A DNA stretch of 64,000 nt from Saccharibacillus brassicae. Lineage in GTDB: Bacteria; Bacillota; Bacilli; Paenibacillales; Paenibacillaceae. The stretch covers positions 2,775,501 through 2,839,500 of the forward strand of contig NZ_CP041217.1 of the NCBI RefSeq assembly GCF_006542275.1. Reading direction: 5' to 3'. The translations under genes and the position numbers were made by a program. Positions 61,835 to 64,000 of this stretch are shown here, piece by piece. How positions within the stretch are numbered: position 1 is the first letter of the stretch; every line of letters starts with the position of its first letter. The notes under the pieces are model-generated. The model searched no databases, was not told where the DNA came from, and was given only the letters and a program-made list of their open reading frames with translations.

Positions 61835-62740
61835 TTACAGGGGCGCTGCTGACGCCGCAGCGTCAGTCTTATTTTCACGCATCAAGATTTGAAATTCCTC
61901 GCGGTAGATGCGGTCCACGTTGCCGAGCACGGCCTGCGCCCGATCGGCAAACTTGAGCTTGACGATTCCTTTTTTGTCGATCAGCACGCCGGTCTGGCCG
62001 CGATACGGGCCAAAAGCCGCTTCGTGCAGCCGCCCGGCGCCTTGCGTCGGCGGAGCGAAAAAGAAGCGCATCAGATAATGGACGGGAAGCGGGAGGCCGG
62101 ATTTTTTGCCTTTGCGAAGCGTGTTGTTGGGGCCGGGATCGGCGCTGCGCAGCAGGATGCCGTCCGCCGCTTCCGCCGGGGCCAGCGCCTGCGTCCAGAG
62201 TGACAGCGCAAGCTTGGTGTCCGCGTACGCACCCGTCAGCGGCTTGAACGTGCCCGGCTTGGCCAGCTTGTCGGGATCGAACTTCTTCGTATAGGCGAAC
62301 GCGTTTGACGACGTGCCGATCACGGTCTTCAGCGATCCGCGCAGCAGCAGCTCTTTTGTCTCGCGGTAGAGAATGTACGGCACGACCGTTTGCAGCTCGT
62401 AATGCTTTTCGCGTCCCTGCGGCGAAAATTCGAGCTCCGCCAGGCTGCCGCCCGCGTTGTTGAACAGCACGTCGATCGCCGTCTCCTCATGCCGGATACG
62501 CTTCAGCGCCGCGGCCAACTGCCGGTAATCGGTCAGTTCCGCGGTGTAGACCCGCAGCCGCCCTGCGCGGATCGCCGCCGAGATTGCTTCGTCCTCCGCC
62601 GCAAACGGCGAACGGATCAGCGCGGCGACGTCCCAGCCTTCGGCCAGCAGCCTGCGCGTCAGTTCCAGGCCGATGCCGTTGTTGGCACCGGTGATCAGGG
62701 CCGTTCTGCCCGCTGTCGGGGCGGTATGAGTATCTTTCAT
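61835..62740 (-). CDS. short-chain dehydrogenase/reductase
   Basis: The 301-aa SDR has the cofactor motif TGANNGIGLELTRRL (about residues 16-30) and NNAGG. Its active site is of the classic S-x-Y-x3-K type, here YADTK. It resembles NADP-dependent dehydrogenases of the retinol/protochlorophyllide branch. GGAGG lies 9 bp before ATG 62740. Its promoter has the 19-bp MerR spacing, so it is probably the target of the divergent MerR regulator. Confidence 0.88.
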   Translation of the reverse strand: MKDTHTAPTAGRTALITGANNGIGLELTRRLLAEGWDVAALIRSPFAAEDEAISAAIRAGRLRVYTAELTDYRQLAAALKRIRHEETAIDVLFNNAGGSLAELEFSPQGREKHYELQTVVPYILYRETKELLLRGSLKTVIGTSSNAFAYTKKFDPDKLAKPGTFKPLTGAYADTKLALSLWTQALAPAEAADGILLRSADPGPNNTLRKGKKSGLPLPVHYLMRFFFAPPTQGAGRLHEAAFGPYRGQTGVLIDKKGIVKLKFADRAQAVLGNVDRIYREEFQILMRENKTDAAASAAPL

Positions 62741-62778
62741 GCTGCATGCCTCCATTCGATTATTCGATCATGGAGAAC

Positions 62779-62809
62779 AGCATATAACTTGGAGCCAGCT
62801 CCAAGTCAA
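62779..62809 (-). promoter_or_regulatory. MerR-type promoter/operator of the SDR gene
   Basis: On the minus strand TTGACT and TATGCT are separated by 19 bp, and the spacer is filled by the palindrome ACTTGGAGCCAGCTCCAAGT (plus-strand orientation). Long 19-bp spacers with a dyad are typical of MerR-activated promoters. Confidence 0.8.
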
Positions 62810-62829
62810 CAACGATGTGCTGCTTGTTG

Positions 62830-62895
62830 ACTTGGAGCCAGCTCCAAGTCAACAAACGGTGTGTTGCTTCTTGACTTGGAGACTGGCTCACAAGT
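62830..62895. repeat. additional copies of the MerR operator
   Basis: A second perfect copy of ACTTGGAGCCAGCTCCAAGT lies at 62830-62849, and a degenerate one at 62874-62895, preceded by TTGACTTGGAG. Direct repeat spacing is 44-46 bp. Confidence 0.8.
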
Positions 62896-62916
62896 CCGCA
62901 AACGGTGTTTTGCTTC

Positions 62917-62947
62917 TTGACTTGGAGACTGCATTAAACGGTATACT
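62917..62947 (+). promoter_or_regulatory. MerR-type promoter of the regulator gene
   Basis: TTGACT and TATACT are separated by 19 bp and end 41 bp before the start codon. The spacer keeps one half of the operator (CTTGGAG) only. Confidence 0.75.
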
Positions 62948-62988
62948 CGGTTCAACGAACATCAACCGATCAAGAGGAGCGATAGCAC

Positions 62989-63453
62989 TTGACCGAACAA
63001 ACGATCCGCCGGGCGGAGACGACAGAAGGATACACGATCAAGCAGACCGCGGAGCTGACCGGCCTGCCGGGAGACACGATCCGTTATTACGAGAAGATCG
63101 GGCTGCTGCCGAGAGCGAAGCGCAAAGCCAACACCCACCGCATCTATGCCGAGAGCGACGTGCAGACGATGAAGCTGATCCTGTGCCTCAAAAAAACGGG
63201 CATGCCGCTGGAGGAAATGAAGCCGTATCTCGACATGTCCCGCACCGGAGACCTCGCCGATACGCCGGAAGCGTTCGAGCGCATCCGGCAGTACCGGGCC
63301 GAAGTGCTGAAGCAGATGTCTTCGCTGCAAACGATCGTCGATTTTATCGACCTCAAGCTGTCGCAGGGCACGCTGCTGAACGAAAGCGATTGCGACGCCG
63401 ACCCGCAGAAAGGGCCGGGATTGCCGGCGAAGCGAGGCAGCAAGTTTCGGTGA
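62989..63453 (+). CDS. MerR-family transcriptional regulator
   Basis: The 154-aa protein has the N-terminal MerR winged helix (YTIKQTAELTGLPGDTIRYY, then EKIGLLPRAKR), a helical dimerisation segment, and a short, Cys-poor C terminus, unlike metal-sensing members. The start is TTG at 62989, following AGAGGAGCG. It is divergent from the SDR gene, whose promoter bears its likely binding sites. The effector is probably a small organic molecule. Confidence 0.9.
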   Translation: MTEQTIRRAETTEGYTIKQTAELTGLPGDTIRYYEKIGLLPRAKRKANTHRIYAESDVQTMKLILCLKKTGMPLEEMKPYLDMSRTGDLADTPEAFERIRQYRAEVLKQMSSLQTIVDFIDLKLSQGTLLNESDCDADPQKGPGLPAKRGSKFR

Positions 63454-63460
63454 ATGCCAA

Positions 63461-63514
63461 AAAGCTCCGAATCCGCAGCTTCCTCTTGTTTGGAAGAAGC
63501 GGTTTTCGGAGCTA
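63461..63514 (-). terminator. terminator of the epimerase-like gene
   Basis: AGCTCCGA and TCGGAGCT with inner CCGC/GCGG pairing, followed by five T on the minus strand. Confidence 0.8.
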
Positions 63515-63563
63515 TGGCCGTGCCTTCGAATCGGTAGACCTATTTTCAATCCATCAATCCCGA

Positions 63564-64000
63564 TCAACCGACCTCAATCACCAAAGCCGCTTCAAAATAC
63601 TCGCCCGGCTCAAGTCCGACGGCAAGCTCTTTGTTTTTGAGTTCGCCGTCGAAGCGGTCCGCGTCGGCGAGGCCGTGCCACGGTTCGATGCAGAGAAACG
63701 GCGCGTTTTGAGGCTGCCAGACGCCGAGGTACGGGAAGTTTTCGTACGAGACGGTCACGCTGCGCTCGCTTTTGTCGCTTCTCAGCGCCACGCGTTCCGA
63801 TTTGACGTCGCGGAAGATCATGGCGCCTTCTTCGAACTGCGCGCGCGTCAGCGGCAGTACGGTTCCTTTTTCCAAAACGATCTCCGATTTGTCCGGGATC
63901 TGGATATTGCCGCCCGTCACGAAAAAGCGTTCCAGTGTCTCTTCCCGTTCAAACTCCAACCGATAGTCTTCGAAATCGCCTTCGCCGCCGATCGGGCAGT
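63564..64000 (-). CDS. aldose 1-epimerase family protein (partial)
   Basis: The gene runs off the right edge; the visible C-terminal 145 codons contain NCPIGGEGDF-like sequence (read CPIGGEGDFEDYRLEFE), IFRDVKSERVALRSDKSE and FLCIEPWHGLADAD. These are typical of the galactose-mutarotase-like superfamily, including the catalytic Glu region CIEPWHG. The true start is outside the window; an internal TTG at about 63959 is not a real start. Sugar epimerase or a related function is likely. Confidence 0.85.
   Translation of the reverse strand, partial: CPIGGEGDFEDYRLEFEREETLERFFVTGGNIQIPDKSEIVLEKGTVLPLTRAQFEEGAMIFRDVKSERVALRSDKSERSVTVSYENFPYLGVWQPQNAPFLCIEPWHGLADADRFDGELKNKELAVGLEPGEYFEAALVIEVG

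Overview
The window looks like a chromosomal segment of a GC-rich Firmicute of the Paenibacillaceae (Paenibacillus or Saccharibacillus-like). The signs are strong Shine-Dalgarno sites, frequent TTG/GTG starts, many AraC-type regulators beside sugar ABC transporters and glycosidases, SLH-domain surface proteins, and gene families such as YkkCD, LplB/YtcP and SpxH-like DsbA. No rRNA, tRNA or CRISPR array was seen. Most of the window is GC-rich, but about 23.1-35.8 kb is visibly AT-rich and contains decayed genes, so it reads as an acquired accessory island.

Layout. 0.5-2.7 kb: a GH105 unsaturated-glucuronyl hydrolase divergent from an AraC regulator. 2.9-11.4 kb: a four-gene operon (two DUF1989 proteins, a biotin-dependent carboxylase, allophanate hydrolase) behind a clear guanidine-I (ykkC) riboswitch with terminator, and a divergent APC transporter; this is a guanidine-catabolic locus rather than a plain urea one. 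11.5-13.3 kb: YdhR-like protein, DsbA-family protein and HxlR regulator. 13.4-16.3 kb: GH42 beta-galactosidase and AraC regulator. 16.7-21.7 kb: LacI regulator, a 2H-phosphodiesterase (DUF1868) and a complete sugar ABC importer. 21.8-23.1 kb: MFS transporter.

23.1-35.8 kb (AT-rich island): relics of a conjugative element (broken lytic transglycosylase/M23 gene), frameshifted exported proteins, a large SLH protein with five approximately 100-aa repeats and a sixth dead repeat after its stop, a tandem pair of unknown paralogues, a SigO/RsoA-like two-part sigma factor divergent from a YvrJ peptide, a signal-less GH24 endolysin, and several small membrane proteins or lipoproteins.

35.9-42.0 kb: membrane AraC-type sensor-regulator and an LplB/YtcP/solute-binding ABC importer. 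42.2-46.6 kb: 5-oxoprolinase as pxpA and a fused pxpBC, both with low-complexity expansions. 46.9-51.6 kb: beta-helix lipoprotein, soluble chemoreceptor, HAD nucleotidase and thermonuclease. 51.8-52.7 kb: a second guanidine-I riboswitch controlling the SMR pair ykkCD, so export and catabolism of guanidine are both ligand-controlled in this window. 53.5-57.4 kb: HxlR regulator, FAD monooxygenase, ribA and ribD. 58.1-64 kb: CDF transporter, NudC, threonine aldolase, an SDR and its divergent MerR regulator with duplicated operators, and the end of an aldose-1-epimerase-like gene.

The most striking unexplained feature is a set of intergenic elements of about 200 bp in unrelated sequence families. 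Two copies of family A (around 172-362 and 16429-16620) and two of family B (around 43450-43640 and 57701-57880) each hold four copies of a short motif spaced about 50, 61 and 50 bp apart. A third family (52892-53270) uses the same 50-bp period.
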